From assembly GCF_013385635.1 (NCBI RefSeq), contig NZ_JACAPR010000003.1, positions 48,122 through 112,121 of the forward strand: a stretch of DNA of 64,000 nucleotides, written 5' to 3'. How positions within the stretch are numbered: the stretch's first letter is position 1; each line of letters opens with the position of its first letter. This DNA is from Pseudomonas gingeri (lineage in GTDB: Bacteria; Pseudomonadota; Gammaproteobacteria; Pseudomonadales; Pseudomonadaceae). The position numbers and the translations under genes are program-made. This document shows, piece by piece, positions 16,306 through 25,009 of this stretch. Below the pieces are notes generated by a model, which saw only the letters and a program-made list of their open reading frames with translations, searched no databases and was not told where the DNA came from.

Positions 16306-17847
16306 ATGAACATCACCCCTGTGCCGGGGAGTTTCCCCGCGCGACGCGTGCTGGGCATCTTGACCGCCAGCCTGTTATCCCTTTCCGTTCACGCCGCCAC
16401 TCTGACTCGCGACAACGGTGCTGCCGTGGGCGATAACCAGAACTCACAGACCGCCGGCAGTACCGGACCGGTCTTGCTCCAGGATGTGCAGTTGATCCAG
16501 AAGCTCCAGCGTTTCGACCGCGAACGTATTCCGGAACGTGTGGTTCACGCCCGTGGGACTGGTGCCCATGGCACCTTCACGGTCACCAATGACTTGAGCG
16601 ACCTGAGCAAGGCCAAGGTTTTCGCCGCGGGTGAAAGCACGCCGGTCTTCGTACGCTTCTCGGCGGTGGTGCATGGCAACCACTCTCCGGAAACATTGCG
16701 TGATCCGCGGGGGTTCGCCACCAAGTTCTACACCGCCGAAGGCAACTGGGATCTGGTGGGTAACAACTTCCCGACCTTCTTCATTCGCGATGCCATCAAG
16801 TTTCCGGACATGGTGCACGCGTTCAAGCCCGACCCCCGCACCAACCTGGATGACGATTCGCGCCGCTTCGACTTCTTCTCCCATGTTCCCGAGTCCACGC
16901 GGACCCTGACCGAGTTGTATTCGGACTCCGGTACCCCGGCCAGTTATCGGGAGATGGACGGTAACGGTGTACATGCCTACAAGTTGATCAACGCCAAGGG
17001 TGAAGTGCACTACGTCAAGTTCCACTGGAAGAGTCTGCAGGGGATTCGCAATCTGGATCCAAAAGGCGTCGTCGAAGTGCAGGGCCGCGACTACAGCCAT
17101 ATGACCAATGATCTGGTGCGTCATATCAACAAGGGCGACTTTCCCAAGTGGGACCTGTATGTCCAGGTACTTACCCCGCAGGACTTGAGCAAGTTCGATT
17201 TCGATCCGCTGGATGCCACCAAGATCTGGCCCGGCGTTCCCGAGCGCAAGGTCGGGCAGATGGTCCTTGACCGTAATCCGGCCAACGTCTTCCAGGAAAC
17301 CGAGCAGGTGGCCATGGCCCCGGCGAACCTGGTGCCCGGGATCGAACCGTCGGAGGACCGCCTGTTGCAGGGGCGCGTGTTCTCCTACGCCGACACGCAG
17401 ATGTACCGCCTGGGTCCCAATGCGCTGCAATTGCCGATCAACGCGCCGCGGGTCGCCGTCAACAACGGCAACCAGGATGGCGCGATGAACAGCGGGCACA
17501 GCAGCACCGGCGTGAATTACCAGCCGAGTCGCCTGCTGCCCCGTGACGAGCCACCCGCCGCCCGCTACAGCCAGTCGGCCCTGTCGGGCACGACCCAGCA
17601 GGCGAAGATCCAGCGCGAGCAGAACTTCAAGCAGGCGGGGGATTTGTATCGCTCCTACAGCAAGAAGGAAAAGCAGGACCTGATCGAGAACTTCGGTGGC
17701 TCGCTGGCGACGACCGATGACGAGAGCAAGCACATCATCCTGTCGTTCCTTTACAAAGCCGATCCTGAGTACGGCACCGGGGTAACCCAGGTCGCCAAGG
17801 GTGACCTGGCGCGGGTCAAGGCGCTGGCGGCGAAGCTATCGGATTGA
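16306..17847 (+). CDS. katB: Periplasmic-type catalase KatB
   Basis: 513 aa with an N-terminal signal-like segment (about 1-29, ending SVHA-A). Breaks down H2O2. Haem and catalytic residues: His in PERVVHARG, Asn in VGNNFPTFF, Tyr ligand in RVFSYADTQMYRLG. Length equals PAO1 KatB (from memory). Upstream DNA holds a GATA-N7-CTAG half-match to an OxyR-type site (16239-16253) and a GCGCATC...GATGCGC hairpin (16263-16281) just before the RBS; both are weak. ankB follows after a REPIN, as in P. aeruginosa. Confidence 0.96.
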   Translation: MNITPVPGSFPARRVLGILTASLLSLSVHAATLTRDNGAAVGDNQNSQTAGSTGPVLLQDVQLIQKLQRFDRERIPERVVHARGTGAHGTFTVTNDLSDLSKAKVFAAGESTPVFVRFSAVVHGNHSPETLRDPRGFATKFYTAEGNWDLVGNNFPTFFIRDAIKFPDMVHAFKPDPRTNLDDDSRRFDFFSHVPESTRTLTELYSDSGTPASYREMDGNGVHAYKLINAKGEVHYVKFHWKSLQGIRNLDPKGVVEVQGRDYSHMTNDLVRHINKGDFPKWDLYVQVLTPQDLSKFDFDPLDATKIWPGVPERKVGQMVLDRNPANVFQETEQVAMAPANLVPGIEPSEDRLLQGRVFSYADTQMYRLGPNALQLPINAPRVAVNNGNQDGAMNSGHSSTGVNYQPSRLLPRDEPPAARYSQSALSGTTQQAKIQREQNFKQAGDLYRSYSKKEKQDLIENFGGSLATTDDESKHIILSFLYKADPEYGTGVTQVAKGDLARVKALAAKLSD

Positions 17848-17873
17848 TCCGATCCTGAAAACGCCACAGAACC

Positions 17874-17959
17874 TGTAGGAGCCGGGCTTGCCCGTGAAGA
17901 GGTCCTTGAACCTTGCGGCGCCCATCCAGACGCCATCGCTGGCAAGCCAGGCTCCTGCA
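17874..17959. repeat. REPIN
   Basis: Inverted REP pair with diverged arms (GGGCTTGCCCG...GGCAAGCCAGGCTCCTGCA) between katB and ankB. Confidence 0.88.
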
Positions 17960-18037
17960 AGTCCGTGTGCCACCGTACCGTGATGGGATCATTGGGACCA
18001 CCATTGCGGCAGCGCCATTGCTGTAGGAGTACCCGCC

Positions 18038-18589
18038 ATGCGTATTTATGCTTTCCTGCTTCTGCTGACCTGTGCCTTCGCCGTTTCGGCCCAGGAGCCG
18101 CCTGTTCCGGCGGATCCGGCCGCGCTCCAGGCGCAGCTCAAGGATTACTACTTCGATGCCGCCCGCCGTGGCGACGTCGAGATGCTCGACACCTTTATCG
18201 ACGCCGGCTACAGCCTCGATACCCGGGACGAGCAGGGCTACACCGCGCTGATCCTGGCGGCCTACCACGGCCAGGGGCCGGCGGTGGAGCGACTGCTGGC
18301 CGCCGGTGCCAATGCCTGTGCCCAGGACAAGCGCGGCAATACCGCGCTGATGGGGGCGATCTTCAAGGGCGAAGTGAAGATCGCCCAGCGCCTGCTGAAT
18401 GCCGACTGCAACCCCGACCAGCGTAACGCCGCCGGACAGACCGCCGCCATGTATGCCGGCCTGTTCAAACGCACCGGCCTGCTGGACGCCCTGGCGGCCA
18501 AAGGCGCCAACCTGGATGCCGAGGATCCCCTGGGCAACAGTGCGGCCCGTCTGGCGGATGGAGAAATCCGTACACCGGCGACGCGCTGA
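18038..18589 (+). CDS. ankB: Ankyrin-repeat periplasmic protein AnkB
   Basis: 183 aa. Signal peptide at residues 1-19 (ending VSAQ), then about four ankyrin repeats (DAARRGDVEMLDTFIDAG, GYTALILAAYHGQGPAVERLL, GNTALMGAIFKGEVKIAQRLL, GQTAAMYAGLFKRTGLLDAL). In P. aeruginosa AnkB supports full KatB activity in the periplasm; the gene order katB-ankB here points to the same role. TAGGAG precedes the ATG. Confidence 0.9.
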   Translation: MRIYAFLLLLTCAFAVSAQEPPVPADPAALQAQLKDYYFDAARRGDVEMLDTFIDAGYSLDTRDEQGYTALILAAYHGQGPAVERLLAAGANACAQDKRGNTALMGAIFKGEVKIAQRLLNADCNPDQRNAAGQTAAMYAGLFKRTGLLDALAAKGANLDAEDPLGNSAARLADGEIRTPATR

Positions 18590-18635
18590 TCGCTTCCGGC
18601 TGAGCTATCATCGCGGTTTTTCCATGGGGGTTGAG

Positions 18636-20003
18636 ATGGCCAAGGCCAAGCGCATGTACGGCTGCACCGAGTGCGGCGCGACCTTTCCCAAATGGGCCGG
18701 CCAGTGCGGCGAATGTGGTGCCTGGAATACCCTGACCGAGACCCTGGTGGAAAGCGGCGGCGCGGCGGCGCCCAGCGGCCGTACCGGTTGGGCCGGACAG
18801 CAGGCGCAGATCAAGACCCTGGCGGAAGTCAGCGTCGAGGAAATTCCCCGTTTCTCCACCGCCTCCGGTGAGCTGGACCGCGTGCTCGGCGGCGGCCTGG
18901 TGGATGGCTCGGTGGTGTTGATCGGCGGCGACCCCGGCATCGGCAAGTCGACCATTCTCCTGCAGACCCTGTGCAACCTCGCCACGCGCATGCCGGCGCT
19001 GTACGTCACCGGTGAAGAATCGCAACAACAGGTGGCGATGCGCGCGCGTCGGCTGGGGCTGCCCCAGGACCAACTGCGGGTGATGACCGAAACCTGCATC
19101 GAGACCATCATCGCCACCGCCCGGGTGGAAAAGCCCAAGGTCATGGTGATCGACTCGATCCAGACGATTTTCACCGAACAACTGCAATCGGCGCCGGGGG
19201 GCGTCTCCCAGGTGCGCGAAAGTGCGGCCTTGCTGGTGCGTTACGCCAAGCAGAGCGGCACGGCGATCTTCCTGGTCGGCCATGTGACCAAGGAGGGCGC
19301 GCTGGCCGGTCCGCGGGTCCTCGAACATATGGTCGACACGGTGCTGTACTTCGAGGGTGAGTCCGACGGTCGCCTGCGCCTGTTGCGGGCGGTGAAGAAC
19401 CGTTTCGGCGCGGTGAACGAGCTGGGGGTGTTCGGCATGACCGACCGGGGACTGAAGGAAGTCTCCAATCCGTCGGCGATTTTTCTCACCCGGGCCCAGG
19501 AAGAGGTGCCGGGCAGCGTGGTCATGGCCACCTGGGAAGGGACCCGTCCGATGCTGGTGGAGGTCCAGGCTCTGGTCGATGACAGCCATATGGCCAACCC
19601 CCGGCGGGTGACTCTCGGGCTGGATCAGAATCGCCTGGCGATGCTGTTGGCGGTCCTGCACCGTCATGGCGGTATTCCTACCCATGATCAGGATGTATTC
19701 CTCAACGTCGTGGGGGGGGTCAAGGTATTGGAGACCGCGTCCGACCTGGCGCTGATGGCGGCGGTCATGTCCAGCCTGCGCAATCGGCCGCTGCCCCATG
19801 ATCTGCTGGTGTTTGGCGAGGTCGGCTTGTCCGGCGAGGTGCGTCCGGTGCCCAGCGGCCAGGAGCGCCTGAAGGAAGCCGCCAAGCACGGTTTCAAACG
19901 CGCCATCGTGCCCAAGGGCAATGCGCCGAAAGAGGCGCCGCCGGGGCTGAAAATCATTGCCGTCACGCGCCTGGAGCAGGCGTTGGATGCGTTGTTCGAA
20001 TAA
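18636..20003 (+). CDS. radA: DNA repair protein RadA
   Basis: 455 aa. RecA-like branch-migration ATPase that extends recombination intermediates. N-terminal C4 zinc finger (CTEC...CGEC, residues 9-29), Walker A GGDPGIGKST, RadA signature KNRFG, and a C-terminal Lon-like inactive protease domain (GEVGLSGEVRPV). ATG 18636 with TTGAG upstream gives the family N-terminus MAKAKRMYGC; earlier in-frame codons overlap ankB. Confidence 0.96.
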   Translation: MAKAKRMYGCTECGATFPKWAGQCGECGAWNTLTETLVESGGAAAPSGRTGWAGQQAQIKTLAEVSVEEIPRFSTASGELDRVLGGGLVDGSVVLIGGDPGIGKSTILLQTLCNLATRMPALYVTGEESQQQVAMRARRLGLPQDQLRVMTETCIETIIATARVEKPKVMVIDSIQTIFTEQLQSAPGGVSQVRESAALLVRYAKQSGTAIFLVGHVTKEGALAGPRVLEHMVDTVLYFEGESDGRLRLLRAVKNRFGAVNELGVFGMTDRGLKEVSNPSAIFLTRAQEEVPGSVVMATWEGTRPMLVEVQALVDDSHMANPRRVTLGLDQNRLAMLLAVLHRHGGIPTHDQDVFLNVVGGVKVLETASDLALMAAVMSSLRNRPLPHDLLVFGEVGLSGEVRPVPSGQERLKEAAKHGFKRAIVPKGNAPKEAPPGLKIIAVTRLEQALDALFE

Positions 20004-20025
20004 CGGGATGGAAGGAGTCGGCGGG

Positions 20026-20754
20026 ATGCGTTTTATCGGTGCGGCGATGTGTTTGGCGGGATGGATGGTGTGGGCCGGTGCTGCCGGGGCGGCCACGGCC
20101 GAGGTGCCGGAGGGGTACCGGTTGGCCCAGGAAATGCCGACGGGAGATGGCGGTGCCCTGGAACTGCTGGAGGATGCGCGGATCACTTCCGACCTGCATC
20201 AGTCCCTCTGGGGCAACGGCAGTACGTTCGACGAGGACGCTTTCGATGACGATGCTCTGGCCAAGGACGTCGCGCGCACGCCCATCGTCGAGGCGCGGGT
20301 CCGGCTGATCTCGGCGGCCGGCGAGGAAGTGGAGAGTGTCGGCCTGGCCTATCCGCTGGCGACCCTGGAAAAAGCCCCGATGGAGGGGATGCCGGCCCCG
20401 ACGTTTTTCCTGACGGTCGACCAGACCGCCCCCATGGGCAGCACCAGCGGCCCCGCGACCCAGGTGCTGATGCCGGCCCAGCGCAAGCTGCAGCCGATGC
20501 AGTACCAGACGGCGGACGGCAAGCTCAAGCCGCTGTTCCTCGCCCAGACCGGCAAGGCGGCCTGGCAGGCCGGGGACTCGGCGCCGGAGATCCTGCAGGT
20601 ATCCTCGACGGCGGCGGACGAGGACGGCGAGGCATTCGTCACTACGTACCAGACCTATCGCCTGAAAGACGGCGTCTGGCAGCTGACGTCGCGGGACGTG
20701 GACGGCTATTGGGATTCGGAAAGCGATTTTCCCCAGCGCTCGGCCTTTCCCTGA
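20026..20754 (+). CDS. Conserved hypothetical exported protein between radA and mapZ
   Basis: 242 aa. Signal peptide about residues 1-22 (ends GAATA). Acidic middle part (STFDEDAFDDDALAKD) and a C-terminal YRLKDGVWQLTSRDVDGYW. I do not recognise a domain. Start 20026 is chosen because GGAAGGAG lies 8 nt upstream; ATG 20008 is a weaker choice. It occupies the place of PAO1 PA4607 in the radA-mapZ gap (gene order from memory). Confidence 0.72.
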   Translation: MRFIGAAMCLAGWMVWAGAAGAATAEVPEGYRLAQEMPTGDGGALELLEDARITSDLHQSLWGNGSTFDEDAFDDDALAKDVARTPIVEARVRLISAAGEEVESVGLAYPLATLEKAPMEGMPAPTFFLTVDQTAPMGSTSGPATQVLMPAQRKLQPMQYQTADGKLKPLFLAQTGKAAWQAGDSAPEILQVSSTAADEDGEAFVTTYQTYRLKDGVWQLTSRDVDGYWDSESDFPQRSAFP

Positions 20755-20814
20755 CCGAGTGAAAGCGGGCGCCGCCATGGCTGGCGGCGCTGTGCGGGTT
20801 GATCGTCGGGCCGT

Positions 20815-21183
20815 TCAATCGTCGAAGAGAGCGTCCAGTTCCCGCTCCAGCTCCGCTTCGTCACCCAGGTTCAACTCGATCAGACGCCGCAGGTGCTGGA
20901 TCGACTCCAGGCCGATATGCAGGCATTTGAAGCCCAACTGGCCGTGATCGTCATGGACCAGTTCGGCGTCCATTTCCACATGGGCTTCTTTGCCCAGGCG
21001 AATGTCGATCAGGAAGGTACCGTGCGTGCCGTCATGCCAGTTGCCGGGTCGCTGGACCAGCAGGCCCTTGAGTGACAGGTCCACCAGTTGTGCCGACCAG
21101 ACCGTGGCCCCCTGGCTGAGGGTGGTGACGGCATCGAAGGCGATGCGCTTGAAACGGCGGCGATTGATCGGGTGGTCGCTCAT
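20815..21183 (-). CDS. mapZ: PilZ-domain c-di-GMP receptor MapZ
   Basis: 122 aa, a single PilZ domain. The c-di-GMP motifs are present: RRRFKR near residue 8 and DLSLKG near residue 33. In P. aeruginosa the homologue PA4608 (MapZ) binds the chemotaxis methyltransferase CheR1 when loaded with c-di-GMP and alters flagellar switching. A GC-rich hairpin at about 20768-20790 separates it from the convergent hypothetical gene. Divergent from cstA. Confidence 0.88.
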   Translation of the reverse strand: MSDHPINRRRFKRIAFDAVTTLSQGATVWSAQLVDLSLKGLLVQRPGNWHDGTHGTFLIDIRLGKEAHVEMDAELVHDDHGQLGFKCLHIGLESIQHLRRLIELNLGDEAELERELDALFDD

Positions 21184-21316
21184 GTTCAGGTCTCTGTGCA
21201 GATTCGCTGACTATAGACCGCATGCCGGGCCAGGCAAGCGCCCGGGCGGGTCGACAAGTGGTTCTGCCATGGCCGCGATGACGGGGTGATGTATCCGACG
21301 ACAATAAAAGACCGCT

Positions 21317-21337
21317 CTATACCAATGTCGGGTATAG
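21317..21337. promoter_or_regulatory. Dyad upstream of cstA
   Basis: CTATACC and GGTATAG form a perfect 7-bp inverted repeat with a 7-nt spacer; a second interleaved dyad CCAATG...CATTGG spans 21322-21344. Placed 67-87 bp before the cstA ATG, between divergent mapZ and cstA. A regulator site is likely; which protein is unknown. Confidence 0.4.
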
Positions 21338-21403
21338 CCATTGGTCGCTTTGGCGCTAAACTCAAGGTGGCTGTCTTTCTGTCCATCTGGCTGGAATATA
21401 AAA

Positions 21404-23470
21404 ATGAAAAATAATAATAGCCCGCTGCGCCATCTGCCCTGGCTGGTGCTGGCAATCGTGGGAGCGTGCGCCCTGGGCGTAGTGGCCTTGCGCCGCGGCG
21501 AGGCGATCAACGCCTTGTGGATCGTGGTCGCCGCAGTGGCGATCTATCTGGTTGCCTATCGTTATTACAGTCTGTTCATCGCCAACAATGTCATGCAGCT
21601 CGATGGCAATCGGGCGACACCGGCGGTGCTGAACAACGATGGTCTGGACTATGTGCCGACCAACAAACACATTCTTTTCGGTCACCATTTCGCGGCGATT
21701 GCCGGTGCGGGCCCGCTGGTCGGCCCGGTGCTGGCGGCGCAGATGGGCTACCTGCCCGGCACGCTCTGGCTGATTGCCGGCGTGGTGCTGGCCGGTGCGG
21801 TCCAGGACTTCATGGTGCTGTTCCTGTCCACCCGCCGCAACGGTCGCTCCCTGGGCGACATGGTGCGCGAGGAAATGGGTCGCATTCCCGGGACCATCGC
21901 CCTGTTCGGCTGCTTCCTGATCATGATCATCATCCTCGCGGTGCTGGCGCTGATCGTGGTCAAGGCCCTGGCCGAGAGCCCGTGGGGCATCTTCACGGTG
22001 ATGGCGACGATCCCGATCGCGATGTTCATGGGCATCTACATGCGCTACATCCGCCCGGGCCGTATCGGTGAAATCTCGATTGTCGGTGTGCTCCTGCTGC
22101 TCGGCTCGATCTGGCTGGGAGGCCAGATCGCTGCGGATCCGGTCTGGGCCAAGGCCTTCACCTTTACCGGCGTACAGATCACCTGGATGCTCATCGGCTA
22201 TGGTTTTGTCGCCGCGGTACTGCCGGTGTGGCTGATCCTGGCACCGCGGGACTACCTGTCGACGTTCCTCAAGATCGGCACCATCATCGCCCTGGCGATC
22301 GGCATCCTGATCACCATGCCCGAGCTGAAAATGCCCGCGCTGACCCAGTTCACCGACGGCACCGGTCCGGTGTGGAAAGGCGGCCTGTTCCCGTTCCTGT
22401 TCATCACCATCGCCTGTGGCGCGGTGTCCGGCTTCCATGCGCTGATCTCTTCCGGGACCACGCCGAAGCTGCTGGATAACGAAACCAATGCCCGTTACAT
22501 CGGTTACGGCGGCATGCTGATGGAGTCCTTCGTGGCAATCATGGCGATGGTCGCCGCTTCGGTGATCGAGCCGGGCGTGTACTTCGCCATGAACAGCCCG
22601 GCGGCAATCGTCGGCGGGGATGTGGTGGCCGTGGCGCAGACTGTCAGCAGCTGGGGCTTTGCAATCACTCCGGACGCGCTCCAGGCGGTGGCCAAGGATA
22701 TCGGTGAAACCACCATCCTCGCCCGTGCCGGCGGTGCGCCGACCCTGGCGGTCGGTATCGCGCAGATCCTCCACCATGTCCTGCCGGGTGAAAACACCAT
22801 GGCGTTCTGGTACCACTTCGCGATCCTGTTCGAAGCGCTGTTTATCCTGACGGCGGTGGATGCGGGCACCCGTGCCGGTCGCTTCATGCTGCAGGACCTG
22901 CTGGGTTCCTTCGTGCCTTCGCTCAAACGCACCGAATCCTGGCCGGCCAACCTGATCGCCACCGCCGGTTGTGTTGCCCTCTGGGGTTACCTGCTGTACC
23001 AGGGTGTGATCGATCCGCTGGGGGGCATCAACACCCTGTGGCCGCTGTTCGGCATCTCCAACCAGATGCTCGCCGGTATCGCCCTGATGCTCGGTACCGT
23101 GGTACTGATCAAGATGAAGCGCCAGCGCTACATCTGGGTGACCTTGCTGCCGGCGGTATGGTTGCTGGTTTGCACCACCACCGCGGGCTTCATCAAGCTG
23201 TTCGACGCCAACCCGGCCATCGGTTTCCTCGCCCTGGCGAAGAAATACAGTGTCGCGCTGGACGCCGGACAAGTGCTGGCCCCGGCCAAGGACATCGCGC
23301 AGATGCAGCACGTGATCTTCAACGCCTACACCAACGCGACGCTGACGGCGTTGTTCCTGTTCGTGGTCTTCAGCATCCTGTTCTACGCCCTCAAGGTCGG
23401 TGTCGCGGCCTGGGGCAACAAGGAGCGCACGGACAAGGAAACACCGTTCCAGGCCGTGCCTGAAGCCTGA
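21404..23470 (+). CDS. cstA: Carbon starvation protein / pyruvate-peptide transporter CstA
   Basis: 688 aa, about 16-18 membrane segments. CstA proteins import pyruvate and peptides when carbon is scarce. Family marks: HFAAIAGAGPLVGPVLAAQMGYLPG, GCGAVSGFHALISSGTTPKLL-type segment, DAGTRAGRFMLQDLLG, GISNQMLAGIALMLG. Start 21404 gives the family length; a longer frame from 21341 is unlikely. An A-rich ARN run (AAAAATAATAATAG, 21407-21420) directly after the ATG suits Hfq/Crc repression. ybdD follows 15 bp later. Confidence 0.95.
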   Translation: MKNNNSPLRHLPWLVLAIVGACALGVVALRRGEAINALWIVVAAVAIYLVAYRYYSLFIANNVMQLDGNRATPAVLNNDGLDYVPTNKHILFGHHFAAIAGAGPLVGPVLAAQMGYLPGTLWLIAGVVLAGAVQDFMVLFLSTRRNGRSLGDMVREEMGRIPGTIALFGCFLIMIIILAVLALIVVKALAESPWGIFTVMATIPIAMFMGIYMRYIRPGRIGEISIVGVLLLLGSIWLGGQIAADPVWAKAFTFTGVQITWMLIGYGFVAAVLPVWLILAPRDYLSTFLKIGTIIALAIGILITMPELKMPALTQFTDGTGPVWKGGLFPFLFITIACGAVSGFHALISSGTTPKLLDNETNARYIGYGGMLMESFVAIMAMVAASVIEPGVYFAMNSPAAIVGGDVVAVAQTVSSWGFAITPDALQAVAKDIGETTILARAGGAPTLAVGIAQILHHVLPGENTMAFWYHFAILFEALFILTAVDAGTRAGRFMLQDLLGSFVPSLKRTESWPANLIATAGCVALWGYLLYQGVIDPLGGINTLWPLFGISNQMLAGIALMLGTVVLIKMKRQRYIWVTLLPAVWLLVCTTTAGFIKLFDANPAIGFLALAKKYSVALDAGQVLAPAKDIAQMQHVIFNAYTNATLTALFLFVVFSILFYALKVGVAAWGNKERTDKETPFQAVPEA
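21407..21420 (+). promoter_or_regulatory. Candidate Hfq/Crc CA-type motif at the cstA start
   Basis: AAAAATAATAATAG right after the ATG contains AATAATAA (consensus AAYAAYAA) and reads as four consecutive ARN triplets. Such motifs at starts of carbon-uptake genes are Hfq/Crc targets in pseudomonads. Overlap with the initiation region would block ribosomes. Inference from motif only. Confidence 0.45.
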
Positions 23471-23485
23471 CAGGGGAATACTGCA

Positions 23486-23683
23486 ATGTTCAATGACCTC
23501 AGTCGCCTCGGTAAATACCTCGGTCAGGCCGCGCGCCTGATGGTCGGCATGCCCGACTACGACACCTATGTGGAACATATGCAGAACAAGCATCCGGACA
23601 AGCCGGTGATGACGTACGAGGCGTTCTTCCGGGAGCGCCAGGAAGCCCGTTACGGCGGCAAGGGCGGGCCGAAGTGCTGTTGA
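23486..23683 (+). CDS. YbdD/YjiX family small protein (DUF466)
   Basis: 65 aa, usual length. Sequence marks: [40 protein letters not shown] and terminal KCC. Found next to cstA-type genes in many Gammaproteobacteria and reported to be needed for pyruvate uptake with CstA/BtsT partners. RBS GGGGAA before ATG; 15 bp after cstA, same transcript. Confidence 0.92.
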   Translation: MFNDLSRLGKYLGQAARLMVGMPDYDTYVEHMQNKHPDKPVMTYEAFFRERQEARYGGKGGPKCC

Positions 23684-23723
23684 TCTGAGGCCGTTCTGTC
23701 TTAATCACGGTTGAACACCGTAC

Positions 23724-23791
23724 TGTAGGAGCCCGGCTTGCCGGCGAAAGCGATCTTGACGACGCCATCGCCGGCAAACCGGGCTCCTACG
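23724..23791. repeat. REPIN (short loop)
   Basis: Inverted REP pair with a shorter loop than the other copies, between ybdD and the yjiA-like gene. Confidence 0.9.
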
Positions 23792-23803
23792 GTTTTTTAG
23801 CGT

Positions 23804-24790
23804 ATGGGAGATCCTGGTTTGTCAGTTCCTATTCCTGTTACCGTCCTGAGCGGCTTTCTCGGTGCCGGCAAGACCACCTTGCTGCGCCATCTGCTCAAGG
23901 CGGAGCACGGCCTGAAAATCGCCGTGATCGAGAACGAATTCAGCGACGCCGGTATCGACACCCAGTTGCTGGGAACCGAGCCGGTGCAAGTGATGACGCT
24001 GTCCAACGGCTGCGTCTGCTGCACTATCCACACCGACCTGACCAAGGCCCTGTACTTGTTGCTCGAGCGCCTGGACAGCGGCGAAATCGCCTTTGACCGG
24101 CTGGTGATCGAGTGCACCGGGCTGGCCGATCCGGCACCCGTGGCCCAGACCTTTTTCATCGACGAGGAGTTGCGCGAGCGCTATATCCTCGACGGCATCA
24201 TTACCCTGGTGGACGCGGCCCATGCCGAGCACCACCTGACCCAGACCATCGCCCAGGCGCAGATCGGTTTTGCCGACCGCCTGCTGGTGAGCAAGCGCGA
24301 TCTGGTGGACGACGCAACCTTCAACGCCTTGAGCGAACGTCTGACGCGGATCAACCGGCGTGCCCCGATCCGCATCGTCGAGCATGGCGCTATCGATCTG
24401 GCGGAACTGCTGGACGTGCGTGGTTTCAACCTGAATGCCGACCTGGGCGGCGGCTTGAGTCTGCGCCCGGTCAGCAAGGCGCCCTCCATCGATCGTATTT
24501 CCAGCCTGGTGTTGCGCACCGACCAGCCGCTGGATCTCGACCGCCTCAGCGAGTTCATGAACGCGCTGCTGGAAGATCACGGCAAGCAACTGCTGCGCTA
24601 CAAGGGGGTGCTGAATATTGCCGGGGAACCGCGGCGCATGGTGTTCCAGGGCGTGCTCAAGCTCTACGGCTTCGACTGGGACACCGAGTGGGAAGAGGGT
24701 GTGACCCGGGAAAGCGTGATTGTGTTCATTGCCGACGACTTGCCGGAAGACAAGATCCGCGAGGGCTTTGCCAGGATGACGGCTGCCTGA
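23804..24790 (+). CDS. yjiA: G3E GTPase, YjiA/CobW family
   Basis: 328 aa. Walker A GFLGAGKTTLL, metal-binding CxCC motif GCVCCTI, VIECTGLADP, SKRDLVDD (NKxD-like) and the C-terminal CobW domain (LLRYKGVLNIAGEPRRMVFQGV). Binds GTP and metal (often zinc); exact client unknown. Two starts fit: ATG 23804, or TTG 23819, which has GGGAG 7 nt upstream and gives the more typical N-terminus. Follows cstA-ybdD as in PAO1 (from memory). Confidence 0.9.
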   Translation: MGDPGLSVPIPVTVLSGFLGAGKTTLLRHLLKAEHGLKIAVIENEFSDAGIDTQLLGTEPVQVMTLSNGCVCCTIHTDLTKALYLLLERLDSGEIAFDRLVIECTGLADPAPVAQTFFIDEELRERYILDGIITLVDAAHAEHHLTQTIAQAQIGFADRLLVSKRDLVDDATFNALSERLTRINRRAPIRIVEHGAIDLAELLDVRGFNLNADLGGGLSLRPVSKAPSIDRISSLVLRTDQPLDLDRLSEFMNALLEDHGKQLLRYKGVLNIAGEPRRMVFQGVLKLYGFDWDTEWEEGVTRESVIVFIADDLPEDKIREGFARMTAA

Positions 24791-24796
24791 TGTCGT

Positions 24797-24880
24797 TGCA
24801 GGAGCTGGCTTGCCGGCGATGAAGCCCTTGAGCCATGTGTCGCCTGAACGGACGCCATCGCCGGCAAGCCGGCTCCTACA
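24797..24880. repeat. REPIN
   Basis: Inverted REP pair, left arm slightly diverged (TTGCAGGAGCTGGC), starting 7 bp after the yjiA stop. Confidence 0.9.
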
Positions 24881-24922
24881 GTTAGGTGGTGCAACACCGA
24901 TGCTTGTTGTGGCCCCGACCCC

Positions 24923-25006
24923 TGTAGGAGCTGGCTTGCCGGCGATGGCGCCTTCAAGAACGATGCAAGACTTGCCGGCCTCATCGCCGGCAAGCCGGCT
25001 CCTACA
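24923..25006. repeat. REPIN
   Basis: Second REPIN in the convergent yjiA/gntR gap, in the same orientation as the first and ending 4 bp before the gntR stop. Confidence 0.92.
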
Positions 25007-25009
25007 GGA

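Noticed and set aside
20768-20790. GC-rich hairpin between two convergent genes as terminator
   Set aside because: Stem GCGCCGCC...GGCGGCGC is good but no T-run follows on either side.
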